DNA of 13,365 nucleotides from an uncultured Collinsella sp. (GCA_900544465.1 UQVT01000043.1:1-13365); one strand, 5' to 3'; counted from the stretch's first letter, positions 1 to 7,061 are shown. Notes: a model not told the origin generated them from the letters alone. Numbers and translations: made by a program.

Positions 1-14
1 GTGATGTCCTTCAT
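1..14 (-). CDS. Possible start of a gene running off the left edge
   Basis: On the minus strand an ATG at 14-12 opens a frame (Met-Lys-Asp-Ile) that leaves the window at once. A purine-rich GGGGG lies 7 nt upstream, and a TATACT box suitable as a -10 lies just before it at about 28-33. No convincing -35 was found. The WYL regulator gene ends about 160 nt upstream in the same direction. Only four codons are visible, so the product cannot be named. The call rests only on the ATG, the purine run and the -10-like box. Confidence 0.25.
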
Positions 15-173
15 ATCATTACCCCCAGTATAAAAATGGCTGGAAACACTGCACTGGGACAAAGTGCAAGTGGAACTATAGTAGCGCTGATGTCCATTTT
101 TACAACAGCCTGGCGGGTTTTTAATACAGAATCGGATGGGCGGTACGGGTAGTCGAATGGGCGGCGGAGGGTC

Positions 174-959
174 TTATGCGGCGGAGGAGGCGTCGTCCTC
201 GTCCAAGGCGGCGAAGAGCTTCTTGCCGTCGAGCAGGCGCGTGCTGACGTTTCTCATACGGGCGATCTCGACGGTGCGCAGCGTATCGTCGGTGCCTCGG
301 GTGTCGTAGACCGTTCCCAGCAGATACGAGATGCCATCGCGCTGCCTGATGGCAAAGGGACGGAGTGTCATCCGTGCTGCTTCGGTTTCGCCGCGTGTCG
401 TGACGCTCGAAATATCAAAACTCACCGTGGTTCCGTGGTCGATGGCCTGCTCGACGAGCTCGCACGTGTCGATGCGCTTGATGGGCGTGCGTGTTGCCTT
501 GGTAGCCTTGCTGCCTGCGCTTGGAGCGGGTTCGGGTGTATCGAGGTAGCCGCGAACGTCGGCGCTCGCCATGGCAACTAAGTGCTGCGCCATGCTCTTG
601 CGGATAGCGATAGGCGTGGAGCGGTTGCGCATGACCATACCGTGGAGCCGGATGATCTCTTCATCGGTGAGCGGGCGGGTAAGAAGTTTGTAGCCCACGC
701 CGCGTTTGTATTCAATTTCGTATCCGGCATGGCGAAGCGCGGAGATGGCGGTGTAGATGCTGCGCCGCGCCGCCGAGATGGGCATGCGGGCGGGGTCGTC
801 GGGATGGGCGAGGCGCCGGATCAGCTCATCGGAAAGCATGGCCTTGTCTTCGCCGGTGTTTTCGCTCAAGAGCTGCAGGATACGAACGGCGCGATAGGCT
901 GCCATCGAGGCGGCGCCCCTCGTCGTGGTGTCGTAGGTTTCAACAGCGGCTTCGGTCAT
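174..959 (-). CDS. WYL-domain helix-turn-helix transcriptional regulator
   Basis: A 261-residue cytoplasmic DNA-binding protein. Residues about 20-95 form a winged-helix domain; RRSIYTAISALRHAGYEI followed by a YKRGVGYKL wing is typical of regulators in this class. A linker rich in Ala, Pro, Ser, Thr and Lys (about 140-160) leads to a compact WYL-like sensor domain at about 165-245 (strands around SYLLG and RTVEIARMRNV). The usual Trp of the WYL triad is replaced by Ser211, so ligand sensing may be altered. WYL proteins often sense nucleic acids or nucleotides and control defence or stress genes; what this one controls is not visible. I chose the ATG at 959 because AAGGA lies about 8-10 nt before it. 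A GTG at 968 is in frame but too close to that site. No co-transcribed partner is seen. Possible operators upstream are listed separately. Confidence 0.8.
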   Translation of the reverse strand: MTEAAVETYDTTTRGAASMAAYRAVRILQLLSENTGEDKAMLSDELIRRLAHPDDPARMPISAARRSIYTAISALRHAGYEIEYKRGVGYKLLTRPLTDEEIIRLHGMVMRNRSTPIAIRKSMAQHLVAMASADVRGYLDTPEPAPSAGSKATKATRTPIKRIDTCELVEQAIDHGTTVSFDISSVTTRGETEAARMTLRPFAIRQRDGISYLLGTVYDTRGTDDTLRTVEIARMRNVSTRLLDGKKLFAALDEDDASSAA

Positions 960-1076
960 GGTGCCCACGTCCTTTCCGTTTTGGGTGGCGACGGTATGGA
1001 GCCTAGGACGCGGGGCTTTCCCAGGGGCGCAGGGCGCTCTGGGCGGTCGGTAGTCGTCGGCAAACGGCGGGTCGAG

Positions 1077-1139
1077 TTTTCAACAGCCCTGCTCAACTGA
1101 CCAAAAACTTGCCAAAAGCTTGACGGATGCTGTTGAAAA
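1077..1139. repeat. Inverted repeat TTTTCAACAG / CTGTTGAAAA enclosing a tandem 11-bp repeat
   Basis: TTTTCAACAG at 1077-1086 is repeated in perfect inverse at 1130-1139. Between the arms lie two abutting copies of CCAAAARCTTG (1101-1111 and 1112-1122). The block is about 120-180 bp upstream of the WYL regulator start and directly beyond the asnS terminator, whose U-tract overlaps the right arm. It may be an operator region for the regulator, but this is inference. Confidence 0.4.
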
Positions 1140-1171
1140 AAGCGTCTCTCGACCGATGTCGAGAGACGCTT
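1136..1171 (-). terminator. Rho-independent terminator of asnS
   Basis: A perfect 14-bp inverted repeat (AAGCGTCTCTCGAC at 1140-1153 and its complement at 1158-1171) has a 4-nt loop. Read leftward, it is followed by a run of six Us (1141-1136). It lies about 45 nt past the asnS stop codon and has the canonical stem plus U-tract form. Confidence 0.93.
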
Positions 1172-1217
1172 GTGCGATGAGCGTTGGCGTGTGGCGACGC
1201 GAGCTAGCGTTCGACGA

Positions 1218-2621
1218 TTAGAAGTCGGCGTTGCCCACGGTGCGCGGGTGCGGCAGGACGTCGCGGATGTTGCCCACGCCGGTCAGATACATGACCAAGC
1301 GCTCGAAGCCCAGACCGTAGCCGGCGTGCTTGCAGGAACCGTAGCGGCGCAGGTCAAGGTAGTACTTGTACTGCTCGGGATTCATACCCAGGTCCTTGAT
1401 GCGGGCCTCGAGCAGATCCAGGCGCTCCTCGCGCTGGGAGCCACCGATGATCTCGCCGATGCCCGGCACCAGGCAGTCGGCGGCGGCGACGGTCTTGCCG
1501 TCCTCGTTCATGCGCATGTAGAACGCCTTGATCTCGGCCGGGTAGTCGGTCACGAAGGTCGGGCGCTTAAAGTGCTCCTCGGTCAGGAAACGCTCGTGCT
1601 CGGTTTGCAGGTCGATGCCCCAGCTCACGGGATAGTCAAACTTGTGACCGGCGGCGACGGCCTGCTCCAGGATCTCGACGGCCTCGGTGTAGGTAACGCG
1701 GGCAAAGTCGGAGTTGGCGACATGGTCCAGGCGCTCGAGCAGACCCTTGTCCACAAACTTGTTGAGCATATTGAGCTCGTCGGGGCAGGTTGTCATGACG
1801 TCCTTAAGGACGTACTTGAGCATAGCCTCGGCGTTATCCATGTAGTCGTTAAGGTCGGCAAAGGCCATCTCGGGCTCGATCATCCAAAACTCGGCGGCGT
1901 GGCGCGTGGTGTTGGAGTTCTCGGCACGGAAGGTGGGGCCAAAGGTGTACACGTCGCCAAAGGCCATGGCAAAGTTCTCGGCATTGAGCTGGCCGGACAC
2001 GGTGAGGCTTGCATGCTTGCCAAAGAAGTCCTGGCTCCAGTCGACCTCGCCGGACTCGGTGAGGGGCGGATTTTTGGGGTCGAGCGTGGTCACGCGGAAC
2101 ATCTCGCCGGCGCCCTCGCAGTCACTCGTGGTGATGATGGGGGTGTTGACGTAGACAAAGCCCTGCTCCTGGAAGAAGCGGTGGATGGCGGCAGCCGCGA
2201 CAGAGCGGATGCGGAACACGGCGCGGAACAGGTTGGTGCGCGGACGCAGGTGCTGCTGGGTGCGCAGGAACTCGACGGTTGCGCGCTTCTTCTGCAGTGG
2301 GTAATCCGGGGCGCTGACGCCCTCGACCTCGATGGAGGTGGCAGAAAGCTCGAAAGGCTGGGGCGCATCGGGGGTCAGCTTGACGGTGCCGGTGCAAATG
2401 AGTGCGGCCGAGACGTTTTGATGGGCGATCTCGTCGTAGTTGTCGAGTGCCTCGCGGTTCATGACGACCTGCAGGTCGCGGAAGCAGCTGCCGTCGTTGA
2501 GCGTAACAAAGCCAAAGTTCTTCATGTCGCGGACGGACTTGACCCAGCCGGCGACGGTGACGGTCTGGCCGCCGAGCGACTCGGCATCGGCATAGAGCTG
2601 CGCGATTTTGGTGCGGTTCAC
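1218..2621 (-). CDS. asnS: Asparaginyl-tRNA synthetase
   Basis: Charges tRNA-Asn with asparagine using ATP in the cytosol; class IIb aminoacyl-tRNA synthetase. The protein has 467 residues, the normal size for bacterial AsnRS. Residues about 20-105 are the anticodon-binding OB fold (VTVAGWVKSVRD and FGFVTLNDGS). The catalytic core follows, with class II motif 2 at 231-251 (FRAEN, then TTRHAAEFWMIEPE) and motif 3 at 434-442 (GYGLGFERL). The IRDVLPHPRT tail near the C-terminus is typical of the family. I chose the GTG start at 2621 because GGGAGG lies 4 nt upstream. The in-frame ATG at 2633 has no Shine-Dalgarno site, and its first codons are themselves that site. The presence of AsnRS indicates direct Asn-tRNA charging. 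The gene appears monocistronic, with its own promoter and terminator. Confidence 0.97.
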   Translation of the reverse strand: MNRTKIAQLYADAESLGGQTVTVAGWVKSVRDMKNFGFVTLNDGSCFRDLQVVMNREALDNYDEIAHQNVSAALICTGTVKLTPDAPQPFELSATSIEVEGVSAPDYPLQKKRATVEFLRTQQHLRPRTNLFRAVFRIRSVAAAAIHRFFQEQGFVYVNTPIITTSDCEGAGEMFRVTTLDPKNPPLTESGEVDWSQDFFGKHASLTVSGQLNAENFAMAFGDVYTFGPTFRAENSNTTRHAAEFWMIEPEMAFADLNDYMDNAEAMLKYVLKDVMTTCPDELNMLNKFVDKGLLERLDHVANSDFARVTYTEAVEILEQAVAAGHKFDYPVSWGIDLQTEHERFLTEEHFKRPTFVTDYPAEIKAFYMRMNEDGKTVAAADCLVPGIGEIIGGSQREERLDLLEARIKDLGMNPEQYKYYLDLRRYGSCKHAGYGLGFERLVMYLTGVGNIRDVLPHPRTVGNADF

Positions 2622-2667
2622 GTATCCTCCCATAACGGTTGTACGGATTATTTCCAAACAGTTAACC

Positions 2668-2696
2668 ATTCTAACCCGCGAGTGGGGGCGTAGCAA
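2668..2696 (-). promoter_or_regulatory. Probable asnS promoter
   Basis: Read leftward, TTGCTA (2696-2691) and TAGAAT (2673-2668) are separated by exactly 17 bp, giving a sigma-70-like promoter with 4/6 and 5/6 consensus matches. Transcription would begin about 40 nt before the asnS start. No T-box-like leader fits in this short space. Confidence 0.55.
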
Positions 2697-2757
2697 AACG
2701 TCAGGCGTGATGTATGGGCGTGACGTGGGCGCCGCGCAAGCGCCGATTTCGCGGTGT

Positions 2758-4692
2758 CTAGTGCCCGCAGATGGCTTGGCGTATGAGAGCAGCGTAGGTG
2801 TCGATTCCCGCCTGGGTGAGGTGTGTGCCGTCGTCGACAAGGTATTCGCTGTGGCCCTCTGAGGCACCGTTCCAGTCGATGACGCCGGCGTTGTCGTTTT
2901 GGGCGCAGACGTCACGAATCGTCTGGTTATTGCGGTCCTGTAGCTCGAGCGGTACGCGCACGGTCACAAAGTAGATGGGCTTGCCGCCCACGGCATTAAT
3001 CACGTCCTGCACCTGCTGGGGGTCGCGGATGAGGCCGTTGGTGCCAAGCGCGCAGATGACCACGCTTGGATCGTAGTTGGCACTGTCCTGTGCATAGACA
3101 TCCTGGAAGGTGTAGAACTGGCGGCTCACCATGCCGTCGATGTACGCGTTGGGAAGCGCCGCCTGAATGCCAGGTTGGGCACCTGCGGTGACCGAGTCGC
3201 CGATCATGAGCACACGGGCGTCGCAGGTTCCGGTTGCCTCGTCGTAGGTAAAGCTCTTCCAGTCCAAGTTCTTGGGGACCTTTTCGGCGATAGGACCTTC
3301 TTTGGGTTTTTGCTTGGTGGCGTCACCGGATGCGGTGTCGCTGGGCTGGGAATCTTTACCGGATGCGGGCTCGGCGCCCTTGTCGTTGGCTCCGTTGTCC
3401 TGGGTCGAGGTCGCGTTCTGGGCAAGCTCGGGACGGAGCTGCTCGGCGCGGGCGGTGGCGATGCCTGCCCAGTCAAGCGGCGCGAAGGCAAGTGCGGCGA
3501 CGCATGCGGCGCCAAGCGCGGGGAGCACCATGGCGGGCGCGAGGACGTGCTTTCCTGCCGTGCTGTCCTGTTGGGCCGGCTTGTGGGACCAAGGGCGTTC
3601 GACGAGGCGATAGAAAACCTCGGCTACCGCAAGGATCAGTACAAGCTGTAATGCCTGCTCCCACCAGGCGATGCGGGTAGTGCGGGTTGCGGGATTCATA
3701 AGAAGCAGTAGGGGATAGTGCACCAGATAGACAGAGAACGAGCGCTGGCCCAGCCAGACGAGCGGCTTGACCGACAACAGACGACGCACGATGCACTCCG
3801 TATTCTGCACGCAGATGATGAGGAGTCCGGTGACGAGGGCAAACAGCAAAAAGCCGCCGCGGTAGAGCCAGGCGCTCTCTCCGGTCAGCATGAGTGCGCC
3901 GGCTATAACGGCAACGAGCCACGCGATAGAAATCGCGTTGACCTTTGAGATGCCCTTGTTGGCTCCGGGGGTATGGATGTCACCGCTCAGCATCTCGCGC
4001 AGGCGCGGCGCTGCGATGGCGGCTAAGGCTCCGCATAGAAGCTCGGCGGCGCGGGCGTCGGTTCCGTAGTAGACGCGCGATGTGTCGGCGGTGGGATTAA
4101 ACATGAGGACCATGGCTGCCGTCGATGCAAGCGCGAATGCGATCGTGATGCCGATGGCGGTGTTGCGCGACCTGGTTTTGCTGCACAGTGCCATAAGGAT
4201 GACCGGCCACACCAGATAGAACTGCATAGTGACGCCGCAGAACCACAGGTGCGTGAGCGGCGAGGGGAGCCCCGCGGCGGCGAAATACGAGACGTTGCGG
4301 AAGATGTAGAACCAGTTGCTCAAAAAGAGTGCCGATGGCAGGGCGTCCTGCTGCACCTTAGGGAGTAGGCTCGGGGCCGCGATGTAGGTGGCGACGGCGG
4401 TAAGCGCGATGGTCACGACGATCGGCGGCATCATGCGCGCAATGCGGCGGCAGATATAGCGCGGGTATGAGAATCCGCCGCGTGCCGTAGCCCGCATAAT
4501 GCTTTTGGTGGCGAGATAGCCACTCAGCGTAAAGAAGAGTGTAACGCCCAAAAAACCGCCGGTCAGGCGGCTGGGGCGAAGGTGATATAGGACGACGCCG
4601 GCGATGGCGAGGGCGCGGAGCCCGTCGAGCGCGACGATGCGTTGGTAGCGTTGAGGCGCGGCATGTACGGCGTCCGTGGGTGTGTTTTGCAT
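2758..4692 (-). CDS. Acyltransferase-3 / SGNH-hydrolase two-domain O-acyltransferase (OatA/OafA-like)
   Basis: A 644-residue membrane protein likely to O-acetylate an extracytoplasmic glycan such as peptidoglycan or a surface polysaccharide. Residues about 15-370 are an acyltransferase-3 domain with about ten membrane segments. It opens with ALDGLRALAI and has the conserved His37 in VVLYHLRPS, then GVTLFFTLSGYL and the closing SVYLVHYPL...VERPW region. One more membrane helix (about 385-408) is followed by a polar Ala/Ser/Asp/Lys-rich linker (420-475). The C-terminal SGNH esterase-like domain has GDSV (Ser500), GTN (Asn552) and a DGTH block (Asp621, His624) as likely catalytic residues. This architecture matches OatA-type enzymes, in which the membrane domain moves acetyl groups across the membrane and the outer domain transfers them. 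The ATG has GGAGGA 6-7 nt upstream. The acceptor cannot be told from sequence. Confidence 0.9.
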   Translation of the reverse strand: MQNTPTDAVHAAPQRYQRIVALDGLRALAIAGVVLYHLRPSRLTGGFLGVTLFFTLSGYLATKSIMRATARGGFSYPRYICRRIARMMPPIVVTIALTAVATYIAAPSLLPKVQQDALPSALFLSNWFYIFRNVSYFAAAGLPSPLTHLWFCGVTMQFYLVWPVILMALCSKTRSRNTAIGITIAFALASTAAMVLMFNPTADTSRVYYGTDARAAELLCGALAAIAAPRLREMLSGDIHTPGANKGISKVNAISIAWLVAVIAGALMLTGESAWLYRGGFLLFALVTGLLIICVQNTECIVRRLLSVKPLVWLGQRSFSVYLVHYPLLLLMNPATRTTRIAWWEQALQLVLILAVAEVFYRLVERPWSHKPAQQDSTAGKHVLAPAMVLPALGAACVAALAFAPLDWAGIATARAEQLRPELAQNATSTQDNGANDKGAEPASGKDSQPSDTASGDATKQKPKEGPIAEKVPKNLDWKSFTYDEATGTCDARVLMIGDSVTAGAQPGIQAALPNAYIDGMVSRQFYTFQDVYAQDSANYDPSVVICALGTNGLIRDPQQVQDVINAVGGKPIYFVTVRVPLELQDRNNQTIRDVCAQNDNAGVIDWNGASEGHSEYLVDDGTHLTQAGIDTYAALIRQAICGH

Positions 4693-4800
4693 CGATCTTC
4701 CTCCAATGTCGACCTAGCAGTCTAGCGCTCTGCGCGGACAAAGGAAGGGGGTTCGTGCGGTTGAACAACATGCCGCGGGGCGATGCCTCGCTACGCAAAA

Positions 4801-4884
4801 GCCGCACCTGCGTTGATGCTCAGCTGCCTATATAGAAACGTTTCAGAACCTCTACATAGGCAAAAACAACAACACAGATGCGGC
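4801..4884 (-). terminator. Long imperfect hairpin downstream of the EIIA-Glc gene, probably a terminator or structured 3' end
   Basis: Arms of about 35 nt (4801-4835 and 4850-4884) pair around a short loop. The three base transitions between the arms all become G-U pairs in minus-strand RNA, but would be A-C mismatches in plus-strand RNA. So the structure is built to fold in the leftward transcript, about 40 nt past the EIIA stop. Only a UUUU run follows, so termination may be partial, allowing read-through into the acyltransferase gene. The palindrome GAAACGTTTC sits at its apex. Confidence 0.6.
4835..4844. promoter_or_regulatory. Palindrome GAAACGTTTC, second possible LacI-family operator
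   Basis: A perfect 10-bp palindrome, identical to the one upstream of the EIIA gene at 5538-5547. It resembles the core of cre-like and other LacI/GalR-family sites (central CG, flanking AAA/TTT). It lies in the loop region of the 4801-4884 hairpin, so it may instead simply be part of that RNA structure. Confidence 0.35.
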
Positions 4885-4926
4885 AAAGACGTACGGGTGG
4901 TTGAGCCTTTATGCGATGATGCTCGG

Positions 4927-5490
4927 CTACTTGGTCTTGGCAACCAGCAGCGGGTCGCCAAGCTTGACGAGCGGGTTGCCGCCGATAAGCGTTCCAGACT
5001 CGCCGACATGGTCGATGCTCTTAAGACGATCGAGCTCGGAGACGATGACGGTCACGATGTCCTCGTGACCAGCGGCCTTAATGGCCTCGCGGTCGAAGCT
5101 GATGAGCGGCTGGCCTGCCTTGACCACATCGCCCATCTCGACAAAGCGGGCAAAACCCTTGCCGTTCATTTCCACGGTGCCCAGGCCGACATGGATGAAC
5201 ACGCGCAGGCCGTCCTCGGTAATCATGCCGATGGAGTGGTTGGTGACAGTGGTGGCACCGATGCGGCCGTTGGCGGGCGCATAGATGGTGCCGGTAATGG
5301 GCTCGATGCCATAGCCCTGGCCAAGCATGCCCGAGGCGATCGTCTCGTCGGGAACCTCGTCCAGGTTGACGAGCACGCCGTTGACGGGGGCATAGATGAC
5401 GCCTTCGCGGGTAGCGAAGCTTGCTGCGGGCGGAACGGACGCCTCGCCGGTCGAGGTGAAGGTGGACTTAAGCGAATCGAGCAGACCCAT
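4927..5490 (-). CDS. crr: PTS glucose-family EIIA phosphocarrier protein (EIIA-Glc)
   Basis: A 187-residue stand-alone EIIA of the glucose/N-acetylglucosamine PTS family. It takes phosphate from HPr and passes it to a sugar-specific EIIB, and in many bacteria it also signals sugar status. The fold signature is clear: IYAPVNGVLVNLDEVPDE at about 32-49, GTIYAPANG, then NHSIGM with the auxiliary His85, and VFIHVGLGTVEMNG with the phosphorylated His100. The last part (AGQPLISFDREAIKAAGHED) is also typical. About 25 residues precede the domain. The ATG at 5490 has GGAGG 5 nt upstream. No EIIB/EIIC is fused or adjacent, so it probably serves a permease encoded elsewhere. A palindromic site in the 5' region suggests carbon-source control. 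Confidence 0.93.
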   Translation of the reverse strand: MGLLDSLKSTFTSTGEASVPPAASFATREGVIYAPVNGVLVNLDEVPDETIASGMLGQGYGIEPITGTIYAPANGRIGATTVTNHSIGMITEDGLRVFIHVGLGTVEMNGKGFARFVEMGDVVKAGQPLISFDREAIKAAGHEDIVTVIVSELDRLKSIDHVGESGTLIGGNPLVKLGDPLLVAKTK

Positions 5491-5537
5491 AGTTGCCTCC
5501 AACTTAAATAGGCGCATATCGCGCGTTTGGTTTGCCG

Positions 5538-5547
5538 GAAACGTTTC
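5538..5547. promoter_or_regulatory. LacI/CcpA-type operator (cre-like) upstream of the EIIA-Glc gene
   Basis: GAAACGTTTC, within TGTGAAACGTTTCC on the minus strand, fits the general cre/LacI-family pattern of a central CG flanked by AAA and TTT. It lies about 48 bp before the EIIA start and downstream of the probable promoter, so a bound regulator would act as a roadblock. The same 10-mer recurs at 4835-4844, beyond the gene's other end. Confidence 0.5.
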
Positions 5548-5578
5548 ACATGTGTTTCGCGGCTTGGTCAACGCCCCT

Positions 5579-5607
5579 ATTCTACGCTGCTCAACGATAC
5601 CTCTGAA
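5579..5607 (-). promoter_or_regulatory. Possible promoter of the EIIA-Glc gene
   Basis: Read leftward, TTCAGA (5607-5602) and TAGAAT (5584-5579) have 17-bp spacing. Matches to consensus are 4/6 and 5/6. Transcription would start near 5572, about 25-35 bp before the GAAACGTTTC palindrome. Confidence 0.4.
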
Positions 5608-5705
5608 CTGGGATTATGTGATATATCAGTTGAAGGGAAACTTATTGCCGGAGTGTTTCTGCGCCACGGGTTCAAGTGGGGTACGCTTGAAGGCGAAAAA
5701 CAAGG

Positions 5706-5720
5706 GCGCATAATTTGCGC
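5706..5720. promoter_or_regulatory. Short palindrome just before the hydrolase ribosome site
   Basis: GCGCA, TAATT, TGCGC form a perfect 5-bp dyad with a 5-bp centre, ending about 13 bp before the hydrolase ATG. It may be an operator or may simply overlap a -10-like TAATTT (TTGAAG lies 18 bp upstream of it). Evidence is weak. Confidence 0.25.
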
Positions 5721-5733
5721 GAAGGGAGCACAT

Positions 5734-6633
5734 ATGATTGTCGAGAACCATGCGCTGTGGGGCGAGGAGCCGACCGAGGATTATCCGGCGACGTTTACGT
5801 ATTTGGGTGCCGAGCCGTTGCCCGATAAACCGAATGGCCGCCGCCCCGCGGTGATTATCTGTGGCGGAGGTGCGTTTACGCATATCGCTCCGCATGAGCA
5901 GGATCCTGTGGCGTTTGCGTTTTTGGATCACGGTTACCAGGCCTTTGTGCTCAACTATGTCACGAGTTCTACGGGTGACGTGAGCTTTCCGCACCCCCAG
6001 GCAGATCTTGCCAAGATGGTCGCCACGGTGCGCGCCAACGCCGACGAGTGGCATGTCGATCCTAAGCGCGTGTGCGTCGTGGGCTTTTCTGCTGGCGGCA
6101 TGATTTGCGCCTCGCTGGCAACACAGTGGAAGACCGGCCCCTTTGCGGCACTTGCCGGGGCGCGTCCGGACGACATTCGTCCCGATGCCGTGGTGCTGGG
6201 CTATCCATTGCTCGACTTTGCCTATGTGCGCGACATGCAGACGCGCGATCCGCGCATTGACTTGCGCGTGCCCAAGACGGGCGGCAAGACGGGACGCGAT
6301 TTGCTCAACGACTACCTGTCGATGGTGACGGGCGGCGAGGCAACTGACGAGCATCTGGCCGACATCTGCCCCACCACGCATGTTTCGCGTCAGATGCCAC
6401 CGACCTTTGTGTGGGGCGTGTCCGACGACAAGACGACGCCGATCGCGCAGGTATACCCGTTTGCGCAGCGCATGGCCGAGGAGGGCGTTGCATGCGAGAT
6501 GCACGTCTTCGACCAGGGTGGTCACGGCCTTTCGCTCGGCAACGCCAACACCGCGGTCGACAACGAGGACAAGCAGGTTTCCGTCCGTCCCTGGATCCGC
6601 CTGGCCTTCCGCTTCCTCGAGCGCCATCTGTAA
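5734..6633 (+). CDS. Alpha/beta hydrolase, acetyl-esterase / BD-FAE-like
   Basis: A 299-residue cytoplasmic serine hydrolase with no signal peptide. The oxyanion-hole region is VIICGGGAFTHIAPHEQ (about 40-56). The nucleophile elbow is GFSAGG with Ser119, the acid is Asp231 or Asp232 in WGVSDDKTTP, and the base is His264 in DQGGHGLSLG. This arrangement (GGG oxyanion hole, FSAGG, DDKTTP, GGHG) is that of the esterase families annotated as acetyl xylan esterase, BD-FAE or 'endo-1,4-beta-xylanase B', which deacetylate sugars or small esters. Substrate is not deducible. The ATG at 5734 has AGGGAG about 5 nt upstream; the frame is open further upstream but without a better start. It is divergent from the PTS EIIA gene, which hints at a carbohydrate role, and monocistronic, with a hairpin 30 nt past its stop. 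Confidence 0.87.
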   Translation: MIVENHALWGEEPTEDYPATFTYLGAEPLPDKPNGRRPAVIICGGGAFTHIAPHEQDPVAFAFLDHGYQAFVLNYVTSSTGDVSFPHPQADLAKMVATVRANADEWHVDPKRVCVVGFSAGGMICASLATQWKTGPFAALAGARPDDIRPDAVVLGYPLLDFAYVRDMQTRDPRIDLRVPKTGGKTGRDLLNDYLSMVTGGEATDEHLADICPTTHVSRQMPPTFVWGVSDDKTTPIAQVYPFAQRMAEEGVACEMHVFDQGGHGLSLGNANTAVDNEDKQVSVRPWIRLAFRFLERHL

Positions 6634-6662
6634 GAGTCCCGGCATCCAAGCTCTTCAATAAC

Positions 6663-6735
6663 TTGCGGTGAAATAGTTCCTATCTGGGGCATCAACCAGC
6701 CCATCCAGGAACTATTCCACCGCAACTTCGTTTTT
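6663..6735 (+). terminator. Long hairpin with U-run after the hydrolase gene
   Basis: TTGCGGTGAAATAGTTCCT (6663-6681) pairs with its near-exact inverse at 6707-6725, with one mismatch in 19. Inside it, CTGGG/CCCA-type pairing closes much of the loop. TTTTT follows at 6731-6735, so it can end the rightward hydrolase transcript. Its size suggests it may also be a dispersed repeat element; the motif TTGCGGYGAAAT recurs before the second array at 10474-10485. Confidence 0.55.
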
Positions 6736-6743
6736 GATGCCCC

Positions 6744-7020
6744 GTCCGGAAACTGCGCCCCAGTTTTGCCTTTCAAGGTGGGACGCAGTTTCCCATAGGG
6801 CCTCGACTGGGAAAGCGCGTCCCGTTTCGAGCGGGGATTCCGGGATGCATTTTCCGTAAGAGGCCTGTTTGGGAAACCATATCCCGTTTCGAGCCAGAAT
6901 TCTGGGACGCAGTTTCCCCGAGAGGCCCCACCGGGAAACGGTATCCCGGAATCCGCCCGGATGGTGGGATGCGCTTTCCAAATGATCCCTCGGGGACGGA
7001 GGAAAACGGATCATTTTGGG
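6744..7020. repeat. Array A: 62-bp tandem degenerate dyad repeats
   Basis: Non-coding stretch between two convergent genes. Full units start at 6778, 6840 and 6902, and the next begins at 6964 and is diverged, so the period is exactly 62 bp. A right half-unit at 6744-6777 is in the same register. Each unit has GGGACGCAGTTTCC on the left (offset 2-15) and GGGAAA, usually with a TCCC, from offset 31, forming an imperfect dyad with a GC-rich centre around AGGCC. A linker like GTTTCGAGC...ATT follows. The unit at 6964 also carries a 9-bp dyad, AAATGATCC / GGATCATTT, at 6979-7016. Same orientation as array B. Open frames crossing the array are incidental. Confidence 0.85.
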
Positions 7021-7052
7021 CGGCGGTGCCAAGAATTGGTCCGCTACCGCCC
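7018..7052. repeat. GC-rich hairpin just past the GntR gene
   Basis: GGGCGG...CCAA and TTGG...CCGCCC form an imperfect stem around a GAA loop, about 10 nt beyond the end of the leftward GntR gene. No U-run follows on either strand, so it is not a canonical terminator, though it may help end or protect the GntR transcript. Confidence 0.35.
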
Positions 7053-7061
7053 GCTGCTTTC

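Noticed and set aside
1170..2693. Long open frame antisense to asnS
   Set aside because: It mirrors asnS codons (Val/Leu/Gly/His-rich shadow of a GC-rich gene), has no recognisable domain and no Shine-Dalgarno site.
2622..2915. Upstream extension of the asnS reading frame by about 98 codons
   Set aside because: It enters the 3' end of the acyltransferase gene, has no ribosome site, crosses the probable promoter, and would add a tail foreign to AsnRS.
5626..6645. Long open frame antisense to the alpha/beta hydrolase
   Set aside because: The sense strand has a full catalytic triad and a good start. The antisense protein is a His/Arg-rich shadow.
7018..7052. Intrinsic terminator for the GntR gene
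   Set aside because: The stem exists but no U-run follows on the leftward strand, so it was recorded only as a hairpin.
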